A stretch of 10,035 nt of DNA from Candidatus Oleimmundimicrobium americanum. GTDB taxonomy: Bacteria; Actinomycetota; Aquicultoria; UBA3085; Oleimmundimicrobiaceae. The DNA is taken from assembly GCA_002366545.1 (NCBI GenBank), contig DFBH01000076.1, forward strand, positions 1 through 10,035, given 5' to 3'. The stretch's first letter is position 1; every line of letters begins with the position of its first letter. This document shows positions 1-6,890 of this stretch, piece by piece. A program made the position numbers and the translations under genes. The notes under the pieces were generated by a model. It saw nothing but the letters and a program-made list of their open reading frames with translations, was not told where the DNA came from and made no database searches.

Positions 1-1509
1 AATCAATCCTTTTATCGTATATTCTTTTGCCGATATGTCAACTTTTAAACCTAACTCTTTTGCCGTATTTGAAGTAATCGGACCGATGCTCGCTATTACT
101 ACATTCTCCAAAACCTTTTTAACATCCATTTCCCCTAAAACCTTTACAAAGTTTTTAACGGTTGATGAGCTCGTAAATGTTACAATATCAACCTCTTTCT
201 TCTCAAGCATCTCTTTAACTTTATCAACACAAGAACCATCAACTACGGTTTGATACGCTGTGACCACATCAACCCGAGCTCCAAATTCCTTAAGCTTCTC
301 CGGTAAAATTTCCCTGGCGACCTTGGCCCTCGGGATGAGAATTTTTGTATTCTTATCGATTTTATCCTTTAGCCCGTCGATAACCGATTCCGCCCTATAG
401 TCGGGAGGGATGTAATCGACGTTTAACCCCAAATTTTTCAATTCTTTAGCAGTTGCAGGACCTATCGCCGCAAGCTTAATTCCTTTTAAGTCTCTAACAT
501 CAGAATCCAAACGATGGAGCCTATCTAAAAAATAAGATACTCCGTTTACGCTGGTAAAAATCACCCAGTCATAAGATGGTCGGGAGTTTAGAATCTTCTT
601 AATCGCATTATCTAATTCATTGTAACTTTCCGGTGGAACTATTTTAATTGTCGGAGATTCAACCACTTCAGCACCGAGATTTTCAAGAATTTCAACCAAT
701 TCACTCGATTGATTCCTTGCCCTCGTTACGATAATCCTCTTCCCAAAAAGTGGTTTATTTTCAAACCATTTAAGTTTTTCTCGCAAACTTACAACATCAC
801 CTACTATAGTTATCGCAGGAGGCTTAAAATTGGCCATCTTCACCTTCTCAACAATATCCGTTAACGTGCCAATCATAGTCGCTTGCTTTGTTGTGGTCCC
901 CCATCTGATAAGAGCAATTGGTGTATCGGAAGGTCTTCCACACTCTTTTAGTTTTTCAACTATTAAAGGCAAATTCTTAACTCCCATAAGAAAAACCAAT
1001 GTGCCCGTCCCCGTTGCCAGTTTTTCCCAGTTTATATCACTGTCGGGTTTAGTGGGATCTTCGTGCCCTGTGACAAACGCAACCGACGATGAAATTCCTC
1101 GATGAGTCACGGGAATTCCGGCATAAGCGGGAACCGCATAAGCAGAAGATATGCCGGGAACAAACTCAAATGGAATATCATTCTTGGCCAGTTCCAGGGC
1201 CTCTTCTCCACCTCTTCCAAAAATAAGGGGGTCTCCGCCTTTTAACCGAGTAACAATATTTCCCTCTTTGGCCTTATCAACCAAAAGATGGTTGATATCT
1301 TTCTGCTCCATTGTGTGCTTATTTCCACTTTTTCCCACATAAATTAATTCGGCATCCGGCTTAGCGCAAACAAACAAGCGAGGATTAGCCAGATAATCGT
1401 AGACGACAACATCCGCTTGTTTTATGCATTCCAAACCCTTTACAGTTATTAGTTTCGGATCGCCGGGGCCCGCCCCGACCAAATATACTTTACCTGTTTT
1501 TTTCTTCAT
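1..1509 (-). CDS. cobA-hemD: Uroporphyrinogen-III C-methyltransferase / uroporphyrinogen-III synthase fusion, 3' partial
   Basis: Two-domain tetrapyrrole enzyme, open for 503 codons from an ATG at 1509 to the window edge with no stop. Residues about 7-245 are an SAM-dependent methyltransferase (SUMT) that converts uroporphyrinogen III to precorrin-2: the N-terminal loop VGAGPGDP (11-18), the GGDPLIFGRGGEE block (91-103), VPGISSA (117-123) and GIPVTHRG (131-138) are all present. Residues about 251-503 are a HemD-type synthase (FGKRIIVTRAR start, VIFTSVNGV and TFTSSSTVKNF motifs, SIGPITSNTAKELG near the end), which cyclises hydroxymethylbilane. The visible end, YTIKGLI, matches the usual C-terminal stretch, so probably only about ten residues are missing. 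A GAGGTG Shine-Dalgarno lies 6 bases before the ATG. CobA-HemD fusions are well known in anaerobic bacteria. It is separated from hemC by a 142-base repeat-bearing gap, unlike the tight junctions upstream. Confidence in both domains is high. Confidence 0.95.
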   Translation of the reverse strand, partial: MKKKTGKVYLVGAGPGDPKLITVKGLECIKQADVVVYDYLANPRLFVCAKPDAELIYVGKSGNKHTMEQKDINHLLVDKAKEGNIVTRLKGGDPLIFGRGGEEALELAKNDIPFEFVPGISSAYAVPAYAGIPVTHRGISSSVAFVTGHEDPTKPDSDINWEKLATGTGTLVFLMGVKNLPLIVEKLKECGRPSDTPIALIRWGTTTKQATMIGTLTDIVEKVKMANFKPPAITIVGDVVSLREKLKWFENKPLFGKRIIVTRARNQSSELVEILENLGAEVVESPTIKIVPPESYNELDNAIKKILNSRPSYDWVIFTSVNGVSYFLDRLHRLDSDVRDLKGIKLAAIGPATAKELKNLGLNVDYIPPDYRAESVIDGLKDKIDKNTKILIPRAKVAREILPEKLKEFGARVDVVTAYQTVVDGSCVDKVKEMLEKKEVDIVTFTSSSTVKNFVKVLGEMDVKKVLENVVIASIGPITSNTAKELGLKVDISAKEYTIKGLI

Positions 1510-1556
1510 ATTCACACCTCTAATTCGGATATTAACTTCGAGCTTTTAGCCCGCTC

Positions 1557-1571
1557 CCCGCCAGAGGCGGG
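1557..1571. repeat. GC-rich hairpin (6-bp stem, 3-base loop)
   Basis: CCCGCC, AGA, GGCGGG form a perfect 6-bp all-G/C stem with a three-base loop, standing out in AT-rich surroundings. Read on the minus strand it lies in the untranslated stretch about 50 bases before the cobA-hemD start. No T-tract follows it on either strand, so it is not a convincing intrinsic terminator. It could slow RNA decay or polymerase, or simply be part of the surrounding repeat. Confidence 0.55.
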
Positions 1572-1596
1572 TTGCTTAATAGCCGATAGCCCGTTC

Positions 1597-1613
1597 CTCC
1601 ATCAATGATGGAG
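1597..1613. repeat. Perfect inverted repeat, 8-bp arms around one base
   Basis: CTCCATCA and TGATGGAG are exact reverse complements separated by a single A. In RNA the realistic form is a 6-bp stem with a five-base loop; in DNA it is a near-continuous dyad that could bind a dimeric protein. It sits between two copies of the CTTAATAGC word, about 90 bases upstream of the cobA-hemD start and 38 bases after the hemC stop. No T-tract follows, so a terminator role is not supported. Confidence 0.5.
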
Positions 1614-1651
1614 CCACTTAATAGCTAATAGTCCAAACCATCAGCTATATG

Positions 1652-2581
1652 CTATCCGCTTTCCCTTATCTCCTTTAATATTTCATCGGCTCCACTATCA
1701 ACTAAATTCTCAGCCAGCTTAATCCCCGTATTTTCAGCCTGAGATAAATTACCGGAAACGGAGTCTCTTATCAATCTCTTCCCATCCAAACTTGCCACTA
1801 TTCCGGTAAGCTTCAACGAATTACCATCCACGATACCAAGAGACCCAATGGGAATTTGACATCCCCCTTCTAATCTTTTAAGCAAGGCCCGTTCGGCAAT
1901 AACCGCATGGTAAGTTGGAAGATGGTTTAATTCTCCAACCAATTTACCCATTATTTCATCGTCTTCCCGTATCTCAATTCCAATTGCTCCTTGACCGACT
2001 GCGGGAAGAATTGTTTCTGTGGGTATTCTCTCAGAAATCTTGTCTGACCAACCCATCCTATCTATTCCTGCGGCCGCCAATACCATGGCCTCAAAATCAC
2101 CCGAGTCCATCTTTTTCAATCGTGTATCGAGGTTTCCACGAACATCAACTATCGTAAGATCAGGACGAAAATTTAGCAGCTGAGCTTTGCGCCTCAAGCT
2201 ACTTGTCCCGACTCTAACCCCCTTCGGCAAATTAGAAAGATGTTCTCTTCCTTTAGAGATAAGAACATCTTTCGGATCTTCTCGTTTCATAATCGAGGCT
2301 ATTATTAAACCGGGGGGCAACTCCGTGGGCACATCTTTCATGCTGTGCACCGCCAAATCAACCTCTTTTTCACTCAAAGCCAGCTCAATTTCTTTTACAA
2401 AAAGCCCTTTATCTCCAATCTTGGCGAGTGGAGAGTCAAGTATTTTATCCCCTTGAGTTTTTATTTTCTTTATTAAAATCTCAGCATCGGTAAAATGTCT
2501 CAAGCTTTCAGCAACAAAATTTGCTTGCCATAGTGCAAGCCTACTGCCTCGCGTGCCAATTGTAATCTCTTTTTTTATCAC
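1652..2581 (-). CDS. hemC: Hydroxymethylbilane synthase (porphobilinogen deaminase)
   Basis: Cytoplasmic enzyme that joins four porphobilinogens into hydroxymethylbilane. At 309 residues it has the family's normal length. Diagnostic motifs: IGTRGSRLALWQA (8-20), HSMKDVPTE (79-87) with the catalytic Asp83, GTSSLRR (125-131), VRGNLDTRL (147-155), AAAGIDR (169-175), and LEGGCQIPIG (237-246), where Cys241 anchors the dipyrromethane cofactor. The start is a GTG at 2581, two bases after the hemA stop; the conserved N-terminus begins at residue 6, so little or no sequence can be missing, and no ATG is available upstream. The Shine-Dalgarno is weak (GTGGGA inside the end of hemA), which suggests translation coupled to hemA. 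The C-terminal Ser-Gly-stop codons coincide with a copy of the intergenic repeat, so the terminal residues may be repeat-derived. Confidence 0.97.
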   Translation of the reverse strand: MIKKEITIGTRGSRLALWQANFVAESLRHFTDAEILIKKIKTQGDKILDSPLAKIGDKGLFVKEIELALSEKEVDLAVHSMKDVPTELPPGLIIASIMKREDPKDVLISKGREHLSNLPKGVRVGTSSLRRKAQLLNFRPDLTIVDVRGNLDTRLKKMDSGDFEAMVLAAAGIDRMGWSDKISERIPTETILPAVGQGAIGIEIREDDEIMGKLVGELNHLPTYHAVIAERALLKRLEGGCQIPIGSLGIVDGNSLKLTGIVASLDGKRLIRDSVSGNLSQAENTGIKLAENLVDSGADEILKEIRESG

Positions 2582-2583
2582 AA

Positions 2584-3864
2584 TTAATTCCCACTTTCAT
2601 CGTCATCCAACCCAAAAAGGTATCTTAAGGATTCTGTGTAAATATAACCGCTTTTTTCATCAGCACTTTCCTTTACTCGGACTATCGGCTCATGCAACAA
2701 TTTGTTAACAATCCCGGCAGTAAGCGCATTTATAAGATTTTTATCTTTTGGAGAAAGATTCTGCAATTTTGAAAAAGCCTTATCGCTCTCACTTATCCTT
2801 ATCCCCTCAGCCTTCTTTTTTAAAACAGAAATTGTGGGAACAACTTCCAACGAGTTAAGCCAAGAAAGAAACTTAGTTATTTCTTTCTCTATTATTCGCT
2901 CAGCTCTTTTTGCCTCTCTTTCTCGCTCCACAATATTGGTATTAACCACCGATTGTAAATCATCAATGTCGTAAAGAAAGACATTGTAAATATCGGACAC
3001 CTCCGGATCTACGTCTCTCGGCACAGCTATATCAATAAAAAAGATGGGCTTATTCTTGCGTTGTTGCATAGCCTTTGCAACAACATTACCGTGAATAACA
3101 TGGTGTGGAGCTCCCGTAGAACTTATGACAATATCGGCATCTTGCAGGTGATTGTGATAATCATCAAACTTTATCGCTTTGCCCTTAAATTTTTCGGCAA
3201 GCTCGACCGCCCTTTCATACGTCCTGTTTGTCACCAAAACCGAACTCACTCCGCTTGCTAAAAGGTGCTGCGCGGTAAGTTCGCTCATCTCTCCGGCACC
3301 CATGATAAATACAGAGTGGCCCTTCAAATTCCCAAAGATTTTCTTAGCAAGCTGAACGGCGGCATAACTTATTGAAACAGCGTTTTCTCCAATCCCCGTC
3401 TCCGTTCTAACCTTTTTCCCAACTGATAAAGCTCCTCTAAAAAGCTTATTAAAAATAATACTTGTGGCCTCGTTCTCAAAAGCGCATTTATAAGCCTCTT
3501 TTACTTGACCTAAAATCTGAGCCTCCCCAACAACCATTGAATCAAGGCTTGAGGTAACCATAAACAGATGACAAACAGCATTTTCCGAATCCTTAAAATA
3601 AAGGTAATTCAATAACTTGCTTTTATCTAAATCACAAAAGCTACTTAAGCAGCCCACAATTTCATCTTGTCCTTTTTTGAAGTCAGACACAACCGCATAA
3701 ATCTCAGTACGATTGCAGGTTGAAAGGATGACCGCTTCGGCCACGTTATCGTGAGAAATTAAATGTTGGAATATTTCCCCCTGCTCTTGAATAGGAAATA
3801 CCAGTTTTTCCCTTACCTCAACCGGAGCCGTCTTATGACTTAAACCCACAACCATTATATGCAC
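2584..3864 (-). CDS. hemA: Glutamyl-tRNA reductase
   Basis: NADPH-dependent reduction of glutamyl-tRNA to glutamate-1-semialdehyde, the committing step of the C5 route to tetrapyrroles. The 426-residue protein has family-standard architecture. The catalytic domain has GLSHKTAPVEVREKL (7-21), STCNRTEIY (48-56) with nucleophile Cys50, His99, and DSMVVGEAQILGQVK (108-122). The nucleotide-binding domain has GAGEMSELT (189-197), and a helical dimerisation domain forms the C-terminus. The GTG start at 3864 is preferred over ATG at 3855: an AAGGAG site lies 9 bases before the GTG, the family usually begins Met-His-Ile, and this start puts the key residues at the classical positions 50 and 99. It overlaps the end of the sirC-type gene by 10 bases. 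A HemX-like gene lies just upstream, as in other bacteria where HemX influences HemA abundance. Confidence 0.98.
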   Translation of the reverse strand: MHIMVVGLSHKTAPVEVREKLVFPIQEQGEIFQHLISHDNVAEAVILSTCNRTEIYAVVSDFKKGQDEIVGCLSSFCDLDKSKLLNYLYFKDSENAVCHLFMVTSSLDSMVVGEAQILGQVKEAYKCAFENEATSIIFNKLFRGALSVGKKVRTETGIGENAVSISYAAVQLAKKIFGNLKGHSVFIMGAGEMSELTAQHLLASGVSSVLVTNRTYERAVELAEKFKGKAIKFDDYHNHLQDADIVISSTGAPHHVIHGNVVAKAMQQRKNKPIFFIDIAVPRDVDPEVSDIYNVFLYDIDDLQSVVNTNIVEREREAKRAERIIEKEITKFLSWLNSLEVVPTISVLKKKAEGIRISESDKAFSKLQNLSPKDKNLINALTAGIVNKLLHEPIVRVKESADEKSGYIYTESLRYLFGLDDDESGN

Positions 3865-4478
3865 TCTTTGATTCTCTCCTTAACAAGCTCGTCTTCCCCA
3901 TTTTTAACCAGATTGAGAATGTCGGATTCCAAAATCCGATTCCAAGCCTTACTTCGTTCATCAACGCACTTATACTTCAACTTAATTTTTTCTCTTATCT
4001 CTCCCAGCAAATTAAGATACGGACCATATTCAGGCCCAAATTTCTTTTCGAGATCAAGACGTATTTTTTTAGCTAAAGCGGGAGCGTTCCCTGAAGTTGA
4101 AATGCTTAATAACAAATCCCCTCTGCGCATAATGGAAGGAACGATGAAATTACATCTTTCCGGAACATCCACAATATTTACTAAGAGATTCAAAATGCCC
4201 GCTTCTTCATAAATTACCTCGTTTACCAAGGGATTATCGGTTGCACCGATAACAAGAAAGGCTCCCTCTAAATCACCTTTTTTATATTCTCGCTCTATAT
4301 GTTCGATTTTCCCTTCGGGTTTTAATCTTTCAAGCAGTTTGGTTAACTTGGGACTTATTACGGTAATCTTAGCTCCACAATCAATGAGAGCTAAAACCTT
4401 TCTCTCCGCAATGGTCCCGCCACCCACCACAATACATTTTTTACTCTTCAAATTGAGACAAATTGGATAATATGCCAT
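3855..4478 (-). CDS. sirC: Precorrin-2 dehydrogenase (SirC/Met8-type siroheme synthase N-terminal domain)
   Basis: NAD-dependent oxidation of precorrin-2 to sirohydrochlorin; some relatives also insert iron. The protein has 207 residues, the size of stand-alone SirC. Visible features: the opening YYPICLNLKSKKCIVVGGG with a Rossmann glycine cluster (19-21), AERKV (24-28), GATDN (78-82), VNIVDVPERCNFIVPS (100-115) whose Asp104 matches the conserved acidic residue of the family, and STSGNAPALAKKIR (127-140). The ATG at 4478 is supported by AGGAG 9 bases upstream. A 73-base gap separates it from the upstream HemX-like gene, and its stop lies inside hemA. No separate methyltransferase domain is fused here; that activity is in the cobA-hemD product downstream. 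Whether this protein also acts as ferrochelatase cannot be told from sequence alone. Confidence 0.93.
   Translation of the reverse strand: MAYYPICLNLKSKKCIVVGGGTIAERKVLALIDCGAKITVISPKLTKLLERLKPEGKIEHIEREYKKGDLEGAFLVIGATDNPLVNEVIYEEAGILNLLVNIVDVPERCNFIVPSIMRRGDLLLSISTSGNAPALAKKIRLDLEKKFGPEYGPYLNLLGEIREKIKLKYKCVDERSKAWNRILESDILNLVKNGEDELVKERIKECI
3874..3879 (-). promoter_or_regulatory. Shine-Dalgarno deciding the hemA GTG start
   Basis: AAGGAG on the minus strand, 9 bases before the GTG at 3864 and 18 bases before the alternative ATG at 3855. The spacing supports initiation at the GTG within the last codons of the upstream gene. Confidence 0.75.
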
Positions 4479-4551
4479 TTATTGATTCTCCTATAAATTA
4501 AAAAAGTTCTCAAATGAACAATAAACCTGCCCAATAAGAGAAAACCCGTCA

Positions 4552-5373
4552 TTATCCCCTAAAACCATGCAAAAAGCTCATGTAGGGCACTATTAAAAAT
4601 CTGATGCTCATAATAAAAAAGAAACCAACCAATGCTAAAACTGCCGATCTTTTTCCTCTCCAACCAACCGCAACCCTTAACAGCAGGTAAAAAACATAAA
4701 TTACCCAGGTTAAAAAGGTAGCCATTACAATGGCATCAAAAAAAGTGCCCCAGACTTGATGTGCTCTTATGGCCCCCGTAACCAAAGTGGTAGTCAGAAA
4801 TAAAAAACCCACAATAACCGATTTGCATTCAACATCATCCAAAACTTGCAAAGAAGGAAGCCTCCCAAGAAAAGAATTTGATTTTCTACGCTTAAAGTGC
4901 CATTCCTGCAAAAGATAAAGAACAGCGGTTCCTGCAGCTATTGTAAGAGCGGCCGATGCTACAAACATCGACATAAAATGAGCGTCTATAAAAGAACCCT
5001 GCAATACCTCAATTCGAGGACCGGGGGGGTGGTAATAATTCCAAGCCTTTACCAGAAAAATACAAGCAAGGGGCGTTATAAACATCCCCAACGTCTTCAA
5101 GTTCAAAAAATACTCGATTACGAGATAGCCCACAATAACAAACCAAACAACAATCGCAAGCGATTCATAAGCGCTTGCCCCTAAAGATTGTTTTGAAACA
5201 AACCATCGAAAAAATAGCGAGCCGGCTTGAATCGCTCCTCCGCAAACAGTAGCTATGGTAGCCAATGTACCCGTCGTTAACCTTCTGGAAATAAAGTGGT
5301 CGGCATATAAAACAAAGGCCGCCGCATAGGCAAAAATTGCCAACCAAAAAAGAAAGACGCTCACCTTTTCCAT
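4552..5373 (-). CDS. hemX: HemX/CcsA-family membrane protein with degenerate heme-handling motif
   Basis: Integral membrane protein of 273 residues with about eight hydrophobic segments, related to the cytochrome c assembly CcsA/HemX family. Family marks: FFRWFVSKQ with a nearby YES (54-71), LQGSFIDAHFMSMF (124-137) with His132, LPSLQVLDDVECKSV (172-186), TGAIRAHQVWG (199-209), TWVIYVFYLLLR (222-233), and a C-terminal SFLHGFRG with His269. In true CcsA proteins the segment after the WG carries a W-x-W-D-P tryptophan-rich motif; here it reads WGTFFDAIV and is about two residues shorter. The usual His before the RW motif is Gln49, and the His after the TW helix is replaced by Leu. That fits a HemX-like role beside HemA rather than full cytochrome c synthetase, but this is inference. 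Its ATG overlaps the ccmD-like stop codon (TAATG), implying coupled translation. Confidence 0.82.
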   Translation of the reverse strand: MEKVSVFLFWLAIFAYAAAFVLYADHFISRRLTTGTLATIATVCGGAIQAGSLFFRWFVSKQSLGASAYESLAIVVWFVIVGYLVIEYFLNLKTLGMFITPLACIFLVKAWNYYHPPGPRIEVLQGSFIDAHFMSMFVASAALTIAAGTAVLYLLQEWHFKRRKSNSFLGRLPSLQVLDDVECKSVIVGFLFLTTTLVTGAIRAHQVWGTFFDAIVMATFLTWVIYVFYLLLRVAVGWRGKRSAVLALVGFFFIMSIRFLIVPYMSFLHGFRG

Positions 5374-5510
5374 TAAGATTTCTTCCTCTTAACAACGTTT
5401 TTTAAATGCTCCAAATCTCTTCCCAAAAGAGCAAGTTTTCTTTCAATGTAAAAGACATATAAAAATAAAATCAACCAGGCAGCAAAATAAGCCGCAGCAA
5501 AATAAGCCAT
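5373..5510 (-). CDS. ccmD: CcmD-like small membrane protein
   Basis: A 45-residue protein of the kind automated callers often miss. It starts ATG at 5510, one base after the ccmC stop, with GAGG in the ccmC end as ribosome site, and ends in TAATG shared with the next gene. It begins MAYFAAAYFAAWLILFLYVF, a single transmembrane helix with the aromatic/alanine pattern typical of CcmD, followed by a basic amphipathic tail (residues 23-45: ERKLALLGRDLEHLKNVV then KRKKS). In known systems CcmD joins the CcmABC complex and promotes release of heme-loaded CcmE. Position directly after ccmC supports the call. Small size means the homology itself is weak; the assignment rests on topology, pattern and context. 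Confidence 0.85.
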   Translation of the reverse strand: MAYFAAAYFAAWLILFLYVFYIERKLALLGRDLEHLKNVVKRKKS

Positions 5511-5511
5511 A

Positions 5512-6195
5512 TTAATCCTCCACCTCATCCTTTAAATCTTCAATTTCTTCTTGCAAACCAATCATGTCCACTCTATGCCCCAAAAGATAAGCATAAAAAA
5601 GAGTCATAGAAAATAAAAAAACTAAGGTAGTTACCCACATCGATGTATCTAACGCTATTTTTGTGGGCTCAAACACTATTGGATGAACCGTCCTCCACCA
5701 TCTAATCGACATAAATGAAATGGGAACGCTAATAAAAGCAACTATCCCATATACTGCGGTTAAACGTGATCTACGTTCCGCTTCACCCACCGAGTAATAA
5801 AGCATAAGGTAACCGGCGTAAAGTAACCACATAATCAAAGAGGTGGTAAGTCTCGGTTCCCAAACCCACCAAACTCCCCAAGTGGGTTTGTCGAATATGG
5901 TACCCGTAACCAAAAGAGCCGTATCGATAACCAGCCCAATCTCCGCCGATGCGTATGCGATTTTGCTCCACTTTCTATCTCTTGTCTTCAGATAAATAAT
6001 ACTACACACAAGCACCACAAAAAAAGCAAAATAAGGAACTATCGCTGCCGGAAAATGGATATAAAATATCTTCTGAACCACTCCCAGATTTTTATCAAGT
6101 GGAGTATAAAAAAAAGCCATATAAAGAGATATGAAAATTCCAAGAAATGAGGTAATGCCCAAACATCTTTTAATGGTACCATTTTTCAACCGCAT
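5512..6195 (-). CDS. ccmC: Heme transfer/export protein CcmC
   Basis: Six-helix inner membrane protein that presents heme to CcmE. Numbering from the ATG at 6195 (227 residues): the tryptophan-rich periplasmic motif WGVWWVWEPRLTT spans 106-118, and the flanking conserved histidines are His47 (IHFPAA) and His171 (TVHP). The motif has WEPRLTT rather than the WDARLTS of proteobacterial CcmC. A GTG codon lies immediately before the ATG and would add one residue; the ATG is chosen because GGAGGA sits right against the GTG, leaving more workable spacing for the ATG, and because it forms a TGATG overlap with the ccmB stop. The last 15 residues (GLQEEIEDLKDEVED) form a strongly acidic, heptad-like tail beyond the last helix, predicted cytoplasmic. 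Confidence 0.96.
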   Translation of the reverse strand: MRLKNGTIKRCLGITSFLGIFISLYMAFFYTPLDKNLGVVQKIFYIHFPAAIVPYFAFFVVLVCSIIYLKTRDRKWSKIAYASAEIGLVIDTALLVTGTIFDKPTWGVWWVWEPRLTTSLIMWLLYAGYLMLYYSVGEAERRSRLTAVYGIVAFISVPISFMSIRWWRTVHPIVFEPTKIALDTSMWVTTLVFLFSMTLFYAYLLGHRVDMIGLQEEIEDLKDEVED

Positions 6196-6890
6196 CACTC
6201 CTCCACAACATATTCAAAGGTTAAAAAACCAACCAACACAAAAATAATATCATAAATTACAAGTGTCCTCAGCCAAATAACAATTTCTGTCCAAAATTGT
6301 TGAGTACCGACCGAAGAAAATGACAAAACTAATCCCGTTGACTTTACCGCCGCCACCAAAATTGGAACTATTACCGGAAGAAAAAGCACGGGGAGCATAA
6401 GATCTCTTGCTTTTGTATTAATTGAGATGGCCGAAAGAAGCGTTCCAACCGCCGATATCCCCACGTTGCCGAGCATTAAGACGATAATTAAAATCCACAG
6501 ATGAGAAAGGAAACTTTCCCGCACAAAAAATACCGTAAAGACGGGAAGAGCTATTAGCTCGGCGACGGAAAGAAAGAGAAAACTTGATATAGCCTTACCG
6601 AAATAAATTACCGAACAATCCATGGAACACAACATGAGTCCATCAAGACACCCTTCGTCTTTCTCGTGAACAAAAACTCGATTTAAGCCCAAAATGGCCG
6701 CGAACAAAAATGATATCCATAGAAGACCGGAAGACAAAGTCTCCGTTTCCGGCCCGCTTCCAAAGGCAAAATTAAACATAACCATAGTCAGCAAAACAAA
6801 GAGAAGCATCGAGTTTAACATCTCTTTTGTTCTCAACTCCGCAACTATATCCTTTTGAACTAAAATTAAAACGTGTCGCAAGTAATTCAT
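6195..6890 (-). CDS. ccmB: Heme exporter subunit CcmB (ABC transporter permease)
   Basis: Membrane subunit that works with the CcmA ATPase and CcmC/CcmD to release heme-loaded CcmE. The 231-residue product has about six hydrophobic segments and a family-typical opening, VLILVQKDIVAELRTKEML, then the FVHEKDEGCLDGLMLC block, which corresponds to the conserved region where most homologues read E-x-x-x-G-x-L-x-x-L. The reading frame stays open a further 6 codons upstream to a TTG at 6908, but the ATG at 6890 is chosen: it has GAGGAA 6 bases before it and overlaps the ccmA stop as ATGA, the usual coupled arrangement. Its own stop overlaps the ccmC start by one base. Confidence 0.94.
   Translation of the reverse strand: MNYLRHVLILVQKDIVAELRTKEMLNSMLLFVLLTMVMFNFAFGSGPETETLSSGLLWISFLFAAILGLNRVFVHEKDEGCLDGLMLCSMDCSVIYFGKAISSFLFLSVAELIALPVFTVFFVRESFLSHLWILIIVLMLGNVGISAVGTLLSAISINTKARDLMLPVLFLPVIVPILVAAVKSTGLVLSFSSVGTQQFWTEIVIWLRTLVIYDIIFVLVGFLTFEYVVEE

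Larger units (their letters stand above)
1533..1659. repeat. Degenerate intergenic repeat cluster between hemC and cobA-hemD
   Basis: The gap between hemC and cobA-hemD is built from related short words. The 17-mer at 1575-1591 (CTTAATAGCCGATAGCC) recurs at 1617-1633 with three mismatches, 42 bases apart. A weaker copy (AGCTTTTAGCCCG) lies at 1541-1553, and AGCTATATGCTATCC at 1643-1657 resembles the same word. A perfect short hairpin lies inside each of the intervals 1554-1574 and 1592-1616. The hemC stop codon (1652-1654) sits inside the last copy, so the repeat abuts or has invaded the hemC 3' end. It is most likely a dispersed extragenic repeat of the kind common in genomes of uncultured bacteria. 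Function is unknown. Confidence 0.6.

Noticed and set aside
830..1342. Plus-strand open frames over the cobA-hemD gene
   Set aside because: They are antisense to a clear enzyme domain, have no recognisable motifs and no ribosome sites.
4500..4519. Possible weak terminator after the hemX-like gene: GTTC/GAAC stem followed by a T-tract on the minus strand
   Set aside because: Only four base pairs with a six-base loop, all AT-rich around it; too weak to claim, and the next gene follows closely in the same direction.
4485..4530. Possible promoter before the sirC-type gene (TTGTTC, 17 bases, TTTATA)
   Set aside because: The -10 match is poor and it abuts the Shine-Dalgarno, so transcription would begin at or inside the gene start.
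5165..5395. 76-residue minus-strand frame overlapping the hemX start
   Set aside because: It lies in another frame across the strongly family-like HemX N-terminal helices, so it is a shadow.
6196..6198. GTG start one codon upstream of the ccmC ATG
   Set aside because: It would sit one base from the GGAGG site, too close for good initiation; the ATG is better placed and overlaps the ccmB stop.
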